A program made the translations under genes and the position numbers. A stretch of 64,000 nt of DNA from Macrostomum hystrix (Eukaryota; Platyhelminthes; Macrostomidae). The stretch spans positions 26,139,001 through 26,203,000 of the forward strand of contig CATNEN010000038.1 of NCBI GenBank assembly GCA_950097015.1, written 5' to 3'. The notes under the pieces are model-generated. The model had not been told where the DNA came from and did no database searches. It was given only the letters and a program-made list of their open reading frames with translations. This document shows positions 13,191-22,911 of the stretch, in pieces. Every line of letters starts with the position of its first letter. The first letter of the stretch is position 1.

Positions 13191-13740
13191 TATTTTGCAG
13201 ACGGTTTGATAAATGTTCACTCTTACGTTGATTAGAATGACATGTTACTAGCGTACTCAATATGTATGAGCATACAGATAATGTTATTTTTGCTTGCTGA
13301 AAATAGAAAAAAAATGAATTTTTTTCAAAAGAATATTGTTTTATGTTGTACTTTCCTTGGTATCTTGTACTTTATGAAGTGAAAATTTGTTGCTAATTGT
13401 GTAAATCACGACCTCAAGAGATTTGTGTAGAAGGACTATCAATATAGTTTTCAATATAGTCCCATATGCAGTTATGTTTAAAAAATAATTATACACCAGC
13501 TTTCTAATCTGCTCCGTTATGAGTCAATAGTGGCCTTGCGCAGTGACAGGAGAGCCCACTTTGTCACTCGGGTCTTGCTAATTGACTGCTTTTAGGCTTA
13601 TGCTTAGTAGAAGCGAAAACAACAAAACAACGTCTTTCGAGCAAACACGGCAGCTTCACTCGCTTAGTAAAACAAGGGGAAGCCTTAGATGCGCCTTGAG
13701 AAATATCCCGCTGTCACTCAGAATCTCAGACTCACAGAGG
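13191..13740. other. Unique AT-rich spacer
   Basis: No gene supported. The only short open frame shows no recognisable domain. Confidence 0.5.
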
Positions 13741-14873
13741 AGAGATAAGAAACGAGAGACTTGAGACAGGGAAGAGGTCAGTGAGACACGGGATAGATGA
13801 GACACGGAAGAGATGAGACAGGAGAGATGAGACACTGAGAGATGAGACACGGGAGAGATGAGACAGGAGAGATGAGACACGGGAGAGATGAGACAGGAGA
13901 GATGAGACACTGAGAGATGAGACAGGAGAGATGAGACACTGAGAGATGGGACAGGAGAGATGAGACACTGAGAGATGAGACAGGAGAGATGAGACACTGA
14001 GAGATGGGACAGGAGAGATGAGACACTGAGAGATGAGACGCTGAGAGATGAGACACGGGAGAGATGAGACAGGAGAGATGAGACACGGGAGAGATGAGAC
14101 ACGGGAGAGATGAGACACGAGAGATGAGACACTGAGAGATGAGACACTGAGAGATGAGACACTAAGAGATGAGACACTGAGAGATGAGACACGGGAGAGA
14201 TGAGACACGGGAGAGATGAGACACTGAGAGATGAGACAGGAGAGATGAGACACTGAGAGATGGGACAGGAGAGATGAGACACTGAGAGATGAGACAGGAG
14301 AGATGAGACACTGAGAGATGAGACAGGAGAGATGAGACACTGAGAGATGGGACAGGAGAGATGAGACACGGGAGAGATGAGACACGGGAGAGATGAGACA
14401 GGAGAGATGAGACACGGGAGAGATGAGACACGGGAGAGATGAGACACGGGAGAGATGAGACACGAGAGATGAGACACTGAGAGATGAGACACTGAGAGAT
14501 GAGACACTAAGAGATGAGACACTGAGAGATGAGACACGGGAGAGATGAGACACGGGAGAGATGAGACCCTGAGAGATGAGACGCTGAGAGATGAGACAGG
14601 AGAGATGAGACAGGAAAGATGAGACACTGAGAGATGAGACACGGGAGAGATGAGACACGAGAGATGAGACACTGAGAGATGAGACACTGAGAGATGAGAC
14701 ACGGGAGAGATGAGACAGGAGAGATGAGACACTGAGAGATGAGACAGGAGAGATGAGACACTGAGAGATGGGACAGGAGAGATGAGACACTGAGAGATGA
14801 GACAGGAGAGATGAGACAGGAGAGATGAGACAGGAGAGATGAGACAGGAGAGATGAGACACTGAGAGATGAGA
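13741..14873. repeat. 15/16-bp minisatellite, inverted copy of the dispersed family
   Basis: Units of GAGACACGGGAGAGAT, the reverse complement of the 10311-11315 unit, mixed with shorter derivatives GAGACACTGAGAGAT and GAGACAGGAGAGAT. Repeating mixed blocks indicate higher-order duplications. It is followed at once by an AT-only stretch of about 35 bp. Confidence 0.93.
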
Positions 14874-15508
14874 CTAATTATAATTAATATAATTATATTA
14901 TTAATAAGAGAATAATTATATATTTGTTAGTATTTCTATCAATAAGTAATCAAACGAACTGAAGAAGAAGAGATTCACGAGCTGTTATAAGGCATTTTCG
15001 CTGGCAGACCAGTGTATTTTCGTTAGCGCCAAAGCCGCATTGAATAGACAAAAGGCAAACTAGGAAAACATTAGTCAAGTTATTTTTCCTCTTATCGCTG
15101 CTTCCTAAAAAAAGATAGGAGAAACAGGCCAGCCCTGGCCAGAGCAGAAAACAGGTGTCAGATATCAAACCCTGCTGCTGCTGCTGCACTGCATGCTCAT
15201 TTCTCAGATAAGCACACTTTCAGGGCAGTCTGAAAATATCCCTTTGAAAGCACTGCAGTTATTTTACTTGTTATAAACTGCCGTATCTAAAAAACCCCAA
15301 TGGGATAAGCTTGCCTATTTGCCGCCTTATCGAAATCCCATGCAGAACGCTGCAGGCTTTGAAGCCGATTTTTGGGAGATAATGGAAAGAGGGGCTTGTT
15401 GAGTTTGTGTGTGTTGTGTGTGTGTCACTAACGTGGTCTGATAAACTCAACTGGTTTGAATACACATCTGATAACAAATATACAACACACTAATAACTAA
15501 ATTTTGAA
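14874..15508. other. Unique spacer, AT-rich start
   Basis: Begins with a nearly pure A/T tract (about 14875-14905), then unique sequence with a short CTG run near 15170. No exon or RNA gene identified. Confidence 0.45.
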
Positions 15509-17066
15509 GGAACGAACAAATGAAGGAATGAACAAATAAAGGAATAAACAAATGAACAAATGAACAAATGAAGGAATGAACAAATGAAGGAACGTACAAA
15601 TGAAGGAATGAACAAATGAAGGAATGAGCAAATGAAGGAACGTACAAATGAAGGAATGAACAAATGAAGGAATGAACAAATGAAGCAATGAACAAATGAA
15701 GGAATGAACAAATGAAGGAATGAAGAGATGAAGGAATGAACAAATGAAGGAATGAAGAGATGAAGGAATGAACAAATGAAGGAATGAAGAGATGAAGGAA
15801 TGAACAAATGAAGGAATGATCAAATAAAGGAATAAACAAATGAACAAATGAACAAATGAACAAATGAACAAATGAACAAATGAACAAATGAACAAATGAA
15901 CAAATGAACAAATGAACAAATGAACAAATGAAGGAATGAACAAATGAAGGAATGAACAAATGAAGGAATGAACAAATGAAGGAATGAACAAATGAACAAA
16001 TGAAGGAATGAACAAATGAAGGAATGAACAAATGAAGGAATGAAGAGATGAAGGAATGAACAAATGAAGGAATGAACAAATGAAGCAATGAACAAATGAA
16101 GGAATGAACAAATGAAGGAATGAAGAGATGAAGGAATGAACAAATGAACAAATGAACTAATGAACAAATGAAGTAATTATCAAATGAAGGAATGATCAAA
16201 TGAAGAAATGAACAAATGAAGCAATGAACAAATGAAGGAATGAACAAATGAAGGAATGAAGAGATGAAGGAATGAACAAATGAACAAATGAACAAATGAA
16301 CAAATGAAGGAATGAACAAATGAAGGAACGTACAAATGAAGGAATGAACAAATGAAGGAATGAACAAATGAAGGAATGAACAAATGAAGGAATGAACAAA
16401 TGAAGGAATGAAGAGATGAAGGAATGAACAAATGAAGGAATGAAGAGATGAAGGAATGAACAAATGAAGGAATGATCAAATAAAGGAATAAACAAATGAA
16501 CAAATGAACAAATGAACAAATGAACAAATGAACAAATGAACAAATGAACAAATGAACAAATGAACAAATGAACAAATGAACAAATGAACAAATGAACAAA
16601 TGAAGGAATGAACAAATAAAGGAATAAACAAATGAACAAATGAACAAATGAACAAATGAACAAATGAACAAATGAAGGAATGAACAAATGAAGGAATGAA
16701 CAAATGAAGGAATGAAGAGATGAAGGAATGAACAAATGAAGGAATGAACAAATGAAGCAATGAACAAATGAAGGAATGAACAAATGAAGGAATGAAGAGA
16801 TGAAGGAATGAACAAATGAACAAATGAACAAATGAACAAATGAAGTAATTATCAAATGAAGGAATGATCAAATGAAGAAATGAACAAATGAAGCAATGAA
16901 CAAATGAAGGAATGAACAAATGAAGGAATGAAGAGATGAAGGAATGAACAAATGAACAAATGAACAAATGAACAAATGAAGGAATGAACAAATGAAGGAA
17001 TGAACAAATGAAGGAATGAACAAATGAAGGAATGAACAAATGAAGGAATGAACAAATGAAGGAATA
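15509..17066. repeat. 8/16-bp minisatellite (AAATGAAC-based)
   Basis: Basic 8-mer AAATGAAC alternating with GAATGAAC or GAAGAG derivatives, so the period is 8 in some stretches and 16 in others (AAATGAAGGAATGAAC). Long blocks are duplicated (compare about 15830-16140 with 16490-16800). Its open frames, rich in Phe, Ile and Cys, have an 8-residue period and are artefacts. Confidence 0.95.
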
Positions 17067-17442
17067 AAGGAGTGCATAGAAAATGCTATTGAAATGAAAT
17101 GAAAGGCAACAAGGCCAGTATAGCAACAAATTGGTAGAGTGTTTTCGCGTGTCAAATATTCAGATATCTATTATTGTTTCTAGTCTTACTAATTAATTAT
17201 TGTTACAAAAATATTCGACTTAAAACCGGTGGTTTTGTTATTTTTTCGTTCATTTTGTTTCGTCTCAATCGTTGCTTTAACTTTGTTTTAACAAAATTAT
17301 CTAAAATCGACACAGTCTTTGATTAACAAAGAACTGAAATTTGGTGTTGGCGGGGTACTCGCAACAATCTCCAAGGCAAGCGGTCTGTGGTTTAGTCATC
17401 AGCTATGCAGACAGAAAACACGCACACACTATAGTAATAGAA
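17067..17442. other. Unique upstream flank of the thioredoxin-fold gene
   Basis: Non-repetitive AT-rich sequence. Probable promoter or 5' region of the gene starting near 17443; I see no clear TATA box. Confidence 0.4.
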
Positions 17443-18949
17443 TATGGTGAGTTGAATTCAAATAATGATATCTCCAATGATTGCTAGATATCCAACTCGC
17501 ATTCTAACAGTATCATTTTAAACTCTTTTGATACATATTTGCTGTTCAATAATTGAAACTTTGAATTGCAGACGACGGAGAATATGGAGCATTTTTATTC
17601 ATCTAATAATTCGAATTTTAGGATAGAGCCTTGTCTAAATCATGATCTTGAAAATCGGAAATGCGTTTCCTCTCCTCCCGTGTCTCATCTCTCCCGTGTC
17701 TCATCTCTCCCGTGTCTCATCTCTCCCGTGTCTCACCTCTCCCGTGTCTCATCTCTCCCGTGTCTCATCTCTCCCCGTGTCTCATCTCTCCCGTGTCTCA
17801 TCTCTCCTGTGTCTCATCTCTCCCGTGTCTCATCTCTCCCGCGTCTCATCTCTCCCGTGTCTCATCTCTCCCGTGTCTCATCTCTCCCGTGTCTCATCTC
17901 TCCCGTGTCTCAACTCTCCCCAGTCTCATCTCTCCCGTGTCTCATCTCTCCCGTGTCTCATCTCTCCCGTGTCTCATCTCTCCCGTGTCTCATCTCTCCC
18001 GTGTCTCATCTCTCCCGTGTCTCATTTCTCCCGTGTCTCATCTCTCCCGTGTCTCATCTCTCCCGCGTCTCATCTCTCCCGTGTCTCATCTCTCCCGTGT
18101 CTCATCTCTCCCGTGTCTCATCTCTCCCGTGTCTCATCTCTCCCGTGTCTCATCTCTCCCGTGTCTCATTTCTCCCGTGTCTCATCTCTCCCGTGTCTCA
18201 TCTCTCCCGCGTCTCATCTCTCCCGTGTCTCATCTCTCCCGTGTCTCATCTCTCCCGTGTCTCATCTCTCCTGTGTCTCATCTCTCCCGTGTCTCATCTC
18301 TCCCTTGTCTCTCCAGTGCCACAATAAATTTACTTCCTTAAAGTGGTTCTAAATATAGCTATTGATCTTTCAGTACATATTGTTGTCTATGGTAAAAAGG
18401 TTCGCGTATTTTGATGGACCCTCAGCTACTAGAAAATAGATTTCTTATCACGCAGCAAAGACTTCATGAGAGTTTTTTTTACTAAGCAACAAGTCTGTGC
18501 TGAGCAGGCATTGGGGTTAGTAAGCGGTGACCAATATGACTGCATCCTTAGCCTGGATCAAAGTGGACCAAATATTGAACTACAAGTTCAAAAGCACGCG
18601 AGTGGAAGTTCTACTTTACAGTTCAAAGACGTGCCAAATCTGTCAGAGCAAACTCATACCGATCTTTGAGGAGTTGAGTCGCTGGCCCCTTAGCCAATGG
18701 AAGGCCTCCGGATTGACCAGTAAGAAGATAACAGTTCACTTATCTGCTCTGGACACTTCCATGTGTCAGCGACCGAACATCCCGGAGGTGAATGACGTCA
18801 TCATGGTGCCCTGCGTGCAGATGTGGGCGCCATCCGGCTTTGAGTACGAGCCGCTGCGGCTAAACCTCAACTTTGAGAACATGAGCTACGACAGTATCAA
18901 GCAGCAAATGGTTAACTGGATTGTGAAGAATACCAACGAGATTGACTAA
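17443..18949 (+). CDS. Thioredoxin-fold protein of unknown family (5' structure tentative)
   Basis: The secure part is the last exon, from about 18552 (after the acceptor-like CATCCTTAG) to the TAA at 18949. It encodes a compact thioredoxin-like fold: a strand VEVLLYSSK, a CxxC-type pair in CQIC, a helix, then IMVPCVQMW where the proline sits as the cis-Pro of thioredoxins, and a C-terminal helix. A 5' part is plausible: an ATG at 17443 directly followed by donor GTGAGT, then an exon from 17572 after TTGCAG encoding TTENMEHFYSSNN, in frame with that ATG. The link between this exon and 18552 crosses the 16-bp array and its donor is unclear; a small intermediate exon is possible. AATAAA lies at 19137-19142, about 190 bases past the stop. 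I cannot name the family; a redox or disulfide role is inferred only from the fold. Confidence 0.55.
17671..18316. repeat. 16-bp minisatellite, same family as 10311-11315
   Basis: About 40 units of GTGTCTCATCTCTCCC, less diverged than the ptf1a-intron copy. It lies between probable exons of the thioredoxin-fold gene, hence probably intronic, in the same orientation relative to transcription as in ptf1a. Confidence 0.95.
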
Positions 18950-19136
18950 AGCGCTGAGAATAGTAACACATTCATTACCTTTTTAATTTCATTTTTAACT
19001 CATTTTCTTCTGCTTGAAGCCGGTTATTTCGGAAAATTCTATGCAGCGGCACTGACAGTTTTTTTGCCAATAGCCAAACAAAAGAACCGCAGCGTTCTCT
19101 TGTTTGTATTTTCAAGAGCGGATCGAGACTCAGTAA

Positions 19137-19142
19137 AATAAA
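19137..19142 (+). terminator. Candidate poly(A) signal of the thioredoxin-fold gene
   Basis: AATAAA about 190 bp after the TAA at 18947-18949, on the gene strand and within ordinary 3' UTR distance. Confidence 0.5.
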
Positions 19143-19336
19143 CATTATTTTATTTCTCCGTCTCAAGCTGGCAATTCTACGGCCAATCATTTTCGATGCA
19201 TTTAGGTCCTCATTGGCCTTGGTTCAATTTTTTCTAACGGCACAATGATTACTTATTCTTCCCCTGGGGAAAGTTCACTGCCAATTTCACTTTCCTAAAA
19301 AAGTCCTCCATATGGATCAAAGTTTTCCGCCCTTTC

Positions 19337-19350
19337 TAATGACCTGACTT
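19337..19350. repeat. Left target-site duplication of the SINE
   Basis: TAATGACCTGACTT, repeated exactly at 19930-19943 on the far side of the insertion. The first two or three bases could instead belong to the element tail on the right side. Confidence 0.85.
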
Positions 19351-19929
19351 GAGGGGCGAGGGGGGTCAGCGGCTAACGTCGCTGCCTCGCACTCCAAAGG
19401 ACGCTAGTTCGATTCACTCTTCAGGTCACGATTAATTTCGGTACTTGTTGGGGGGGGTTTGGACAGTAGCGACCGGCGGAGGTGCACCTTATTTCGTGCA
19501 ATCAAAGCTTGAAAAATAGCTTCGCTCCTACCTTTCTGTGTGCCTGTTCTGCGTTGTATGAGTTTGTGCGTTGGCGTTGGGGCGTTAGACCTTGCGGGGG
19601 GTGGCTGGGGGGCGGGTGTACACCGCCGCGCGCTCATCTGGATTTCCGTCAGCGCGATTGGATAAAGTGTACACTCGTCACCCGCCCCCCCCTTGAGGAC
19701 TGATTTCTATCAGCCTTCCGCTTGGTCTGCTCTGTGCGTGTGCGGGCCTGGGGTGAGAGGCACTCCGGCTGCCGCCCCCTTCCCCGCTTGGCTTGCTGCT
19801 GTGTGCGTGAGGTGCCTGCTCAGGGGAGGCGGCGCGATGGGCGGCTCTCGCCTAGTTCGCCGGTCTGGGGGCATGCCGTTCCTGTGTTTGTGCGTCAAGT
19901 GCCCCAGGCCCCCCTGCAAAGTAAGTAAG
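19351..19929 (+). mobile_element. tRNA-derived SINE-type retroposon, 579 bp
   Basis: A GC-rich block in AT-rich surroundings, bounded by a 14-bp direct repeat. Its 5' part looks tRNA-derived: an A-box-like GGTCAGCGGCTAACGTC near 19364-19380 and a B-box-like AGTTCGATTCA at 19406-19416, spaced as in tRNA genes. The 3' end is a short tetranucleotide tail (AAGTAAGTAAG), typical of elements mobilised by non-LTR retrotransposons with simple-repeat tails. Removing the block plus one repeat copy leaves a continuous empty site. Open frames inside it show no protein family and overlap on both strands. Confidence 0.8.
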
Positions 19930-19943
19930 TAATGACCTGACTT
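19930..19943. repeat. Right target-site duplication of the SINE
   Basis: Exact copy of 19337-19350. Confidence 0.85.
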
Positions 19944-20860
19944 TCAAAACCGTCCGAGTCAGCATCGTCGAGATATTCAGCAGTTCTTGTTGAAGACGCT
20001 GGTGACAATGACAAGCAACAAATTGCTGTGTCTAAGCCCCTATGGCGAATCGATTTTGGTTCAATAAAAAAAATTAACATGGTTACATGATTGTGATTTG
20101 TGAGCCAAAAAATCTGTTTGGTTGGTTGAATACTTTAGGAGATACAGTAAAAAGTGGGTATTAGAAATACCCCCGTTATCTTTCCATTGCTGATGAAAAT
20201 ATCTTGCGAAAGCTTTTCGATAGTAACTACTTAAAGTAGCAATTTAGCAGATTCAAAAGGTGTTAATAAAAAAGAGACAACTGTACGTTGTCGAGAGATA
20301 AATTTAGCTTTAATGGCACAAAAACTGACTACCAATGAGCGCAAAATCGAGATTAGCAGAATATTTAGACCAAACCGAGTACTTGGTAGTCCCCGCTGGA
20401 TTTGGGAAGCCTCCGCCATAGATTTGTGGGACTGTGACCTTGGATTTGGAAGGTCAAATCCTCATTTTATTGAATTTATAGTAGTTTTGATTAGTTACAG
20501 GCTGACAGAAGCAGAGCGGTCTCCAACCAATCATGAATCTCGATTTCAAACTAACAAGAGCCAGCAAATCAGACTCACAGAGGGACAGATGAGGTACGGA
20601 AGCAGACAGGTCTACAGCGGGCAGATAAATATCTGACAAGATCTGCTCGCTCGTTCGCTCGCTCGATCCGATCGTTCAGTGGCATAGCGAGTTGAAAAGT
20701 ATTATTTTTCTTGTTCGAATACCGCTTTAGGTGAAATAGATTTGGACGCTAATTTAACAAATTGAGGTAACAATAATTGCTAACTGTTCTGATTTTCGAG
20801 ATTGTCTGCATTTTTAACTAAAAAAACGACAAATATTCACTTTTTAGACAGACAGAAGCC
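19944..20860. other. Upstream region of the PFW precursor gene
   Basis: Unique sequence. A TATA-like GATAAATATC at about 20624-20633 is followed by a GCTCGCTC-rich stretch. Pyrimidine-rich CACTTTTTAG ends near 20847, just before the precursor ATG, and could be a cis- or trans-splice acceptor. A 5' non-coding exon around 20660-20730 is possible. Other short open frames here are not convincing. Confidence 0.4.
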
Positions 20861-22111
20861 ATGACGACGGCAGAGCGTCAGCTTTCTGTGGCCCTCATGT
20901 TGGTCACTGTTATGCTACTTGGCATAGTGTCCGCTGTGTCAAGCCAACCAGCCGATGTTGACGAAAGTGACAACCGACTGACACTTTCGCAACGCCACAG
21001 GCCGATAACCGCTGCCCAACTGCAGAAAAACCTGAGTGAGGAAAAGCGTTCTCCGTTCTGGAAGAAACGCGCTCCGTTCTGGAAGAAACGCGCTCCGTTC
21101 TGGAAGAAACGCGCTCCGTTCTGGAAGAAACGCTCTCCATTCTGGAAGAAACGCTCTCCATTCTGGAAGAAACGCGCTCCGTTCTGGAAGAAACGCTCTC
21201 CATTCTGGAAGAAACGCTCTCCATTCTGGAAGAAACGCTCTCCGTTCTGGAAGAAACGCTCACCGTTCTGGAAGAAACGCTCACCGTTCTGGAAGAAACG
21301 CTCTCTGTTCTGGAAGAAACGCTCTCCGTTCTGGAAGAAACGCGCTCCGTTCTGGAAGAAACGCTCTCCATTCTGGAAGAAACGCGCTCCGTTCTGGAAG
21401 AAACGCGCTCCGTTCTGGAAGAAACGCTCTCCATTCTGGAAGAAACGCTCTCCATTCTGGAAGAAACGCGCTCCGTTCTGGAAGAAACGCTCTCCATTCT
21501 GGAAGAAACGCTCTCCGTTCTGGAAGAAACGCTCACCGTTCTGGAAGAAACGCTCACCGTTCTGGAAGAAACGCTCTCTGTTCTGGAAGAAACGCTCTCC
21601 GTTCTGGAAGAAACGCGCTCCGTTCTGGAAGAAACGCTCTCCATTCTGGAAGAAACGCTCTCCGTTCTGGAAGAAACGCTCACCGTTCTGGAAGAAACGC
21701 TCACCGTTCTGGAAGAAACGCTCTCTGTTCTGGAAGAAACGCTCTCCGTTCTGGAAGAAACGCGCTCCGTTCTGGAAGAAACGCTCTCCATTCTGGAAGA
21801 AACGCGCTCCGTTCTGGAAGAAACGCGCTCCGTTCTGGAAGAAACGCTCTCCATTCTGGAAGAAACGCTCTCCATTCTGGAAGAAACGCGCTCCGTTCTG
21901 GAAGAAACGCTCTCCATTCTGGAAGAAACGCTCTCCGTTCTGGAAGAAACGCTCACCGTTCTGGAAGAAACGCTCACCGTTCTGGAAGAAACGCTCTCTG
22001 TTCTGGAAGAAACGCTCTCCGTTCTGGAAGAAACGCGCTCCGTTCTGGAAGAAACGCTCTCCATTCTGGAAGAAACGCGCTCCGTTCTGGAAGAAACGCT
22101 CTCCGTTCTGA
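20861..22111 (+). CDS. Secreted precursor with 50 tandem PFW tetrapeptide units (neuropeptide-type)
   Basis: 416 aa. Residues 1 to about 28 form a signal peptide (hydrophobic core VALMLVTVMLLGIVSAV). A short spacer ends in EEKR at 63, then come exactly 50 contiguous heptads [S/A][P/L]FWKKR and a terminal SPF. I count 31 SPFW, 15 APFW and 4 SLFW units. Each unit ends in KKR, a prohormone-convertase type site, so processing would release tetrapeptides SPFW, APFW and SLFW. No Gly precedes the basic site, so ordinary C-terminal amidation is not expected, unlike molluscan APGWamide precursors, which it resembles in layout. The array has a 420-bp higher-order repeat (21241 to about 21658 equals 21661 to about 22078). 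The stop is a TGA where other units have TGG (Trp). A secreted non-hormonal repeat protein is the alternative. Confidence 0.85.
   Translation: MTTAERQLSVALMLVTVMLLGIVSAVSSQPADVDESDNRLTLSQRHRPITAAQLQKNLSEEKRSPFWKKRAPFWKKRAPFWKKRAPFWKKRSPFWKKRSPFWKKRAPFWKKRSPFWKKRSPFWKKRSPFWKKRSPFWKKRSPFWKKRSLFWKKRSPFWKKRAPFWKKRSPFWKKRAPFWKKRAPFWKKRSPFWKKRSPFWKKRAPFWKKRSPFWKKRSPFWKKRSPFWKKRSPFWKKRSLFWKKRSPFWKKRAPFWKKRSPFWKKRSPFWKKRSPFWKKRSPFWKKRSLFWKKRSPFWKKRAPFWKKRSPFWKKRAPFWKKRAPFWKKRSPFWKKRSPFWKKRAPFWKKRSPFWKKRSPFWKKRSPFWKKRSPFWKKRSLFWKKRSPFWKKRAPFWKKRSPFWKKRAPFWKKRSPF
21050..22111 (+). repeat. Coding 21-bp minisatellite with a 420-bp higher-order unit
   Basis: Unit core CCGTTCTGGAAGAAACGC, preceded by TCT, GCT or TCA. 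Every unit is 21 bp with no frameshift, unlike the non-coding arrays where unit length drifts. Two 420-bp blocks of 20 units each are nearly base-identical, showing recent duplication within the reading frame. Confidence 0.95.
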
Positions 22112-22911
22112 AAGCGTGGTTTCCAGTAGAACACCAGCATCGGTGATAATGACGTCGGTCCATACGACGTGAACTTAAACGCAAAGTTTAATCAAATATT
22201 CGAATCTGTCATGAGTTTGATGAAACAAATTAACTTTACACCTCTAAATATACAAGAAGTATTTAATTATTGTTTGTGATTTCAAATGCAAGTCCAGTAA
22301 AATGATTAACTCAGTCGAAATGGTTGTACGAGGGTTCTAGTTGTTTCGTCTACCTTCTTTTTGATTCACACTACCTCAGTTGCCGACTTAAGGGTGTGGA
22401 TAATTAATATAATCCAATTATAAATTTAAAGCTCGTATCTATATATTTATCGATGGCTTCCTCGACCGATAACATTGCTATGAGAATATAAAACTGACAA
22501 GATCGAAAAAGAGATGGCGGTAGGAGATAGAGATAGACCAGTAAACTATCGAATGCGCGCCCACATCTCATTAGGTCTGCAGACAATTATTTAGCACGGA
22601 CTGTCGGGTTGTCACGGGGCACCTCCCTCATATTCTCGAGCGAGCGAGCGAGCGAGCGCCAAATGTTGCAGATTTTTGTCCCCGAGGGCTCTGCGAATAG
22701 GAAATAGAGCAACAATTTCTGTTTGAGTAGAGCAGCTCAATGCTAATAAGGCCAACCAATAGTCAACTCTCAATTTGTCATATTCTGTTATGCTCCTGAT
22801 GCTATTTTGTGTTAGACTGTCTGTTTCTTTGTCAAACCTTCTGCGTATGCCTGCCTAGGGCAGGAATATTCTTCTTTGAATCTAAGTTACTTAAGATATG
22901 TACATACTGTC
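22112..22911. other. 3' flank of the precursor gene, unique
   Basis: Non-repetitive apart from a short GAGC run (about 22639-22658). No canonical AATAAA is obvious within 200 bp of the precursor stop. No gene seen. Confidence 0.45.

Noticed and set aside
15447-17155. Cys/Phe/His-rich minus-strand frames resembling a membrane protein
   Set aside because: An 8-residue periodicity in several overlapping frames matches the 8-bp array exactly; there is no start, splice or domain evidence.
19404-19932. Small GC-rich open frames on both strands
   Set aside because: They lie inside the SINE, overlap one another and show no protein family.
20878-22184. Long minus-strand and alternative-frame repeats over the PFW precursor
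   Set aside because: Shadows of the 21-bp coding array; only the plus frame from 20861 has a signal peptide and dibasic processing sites.
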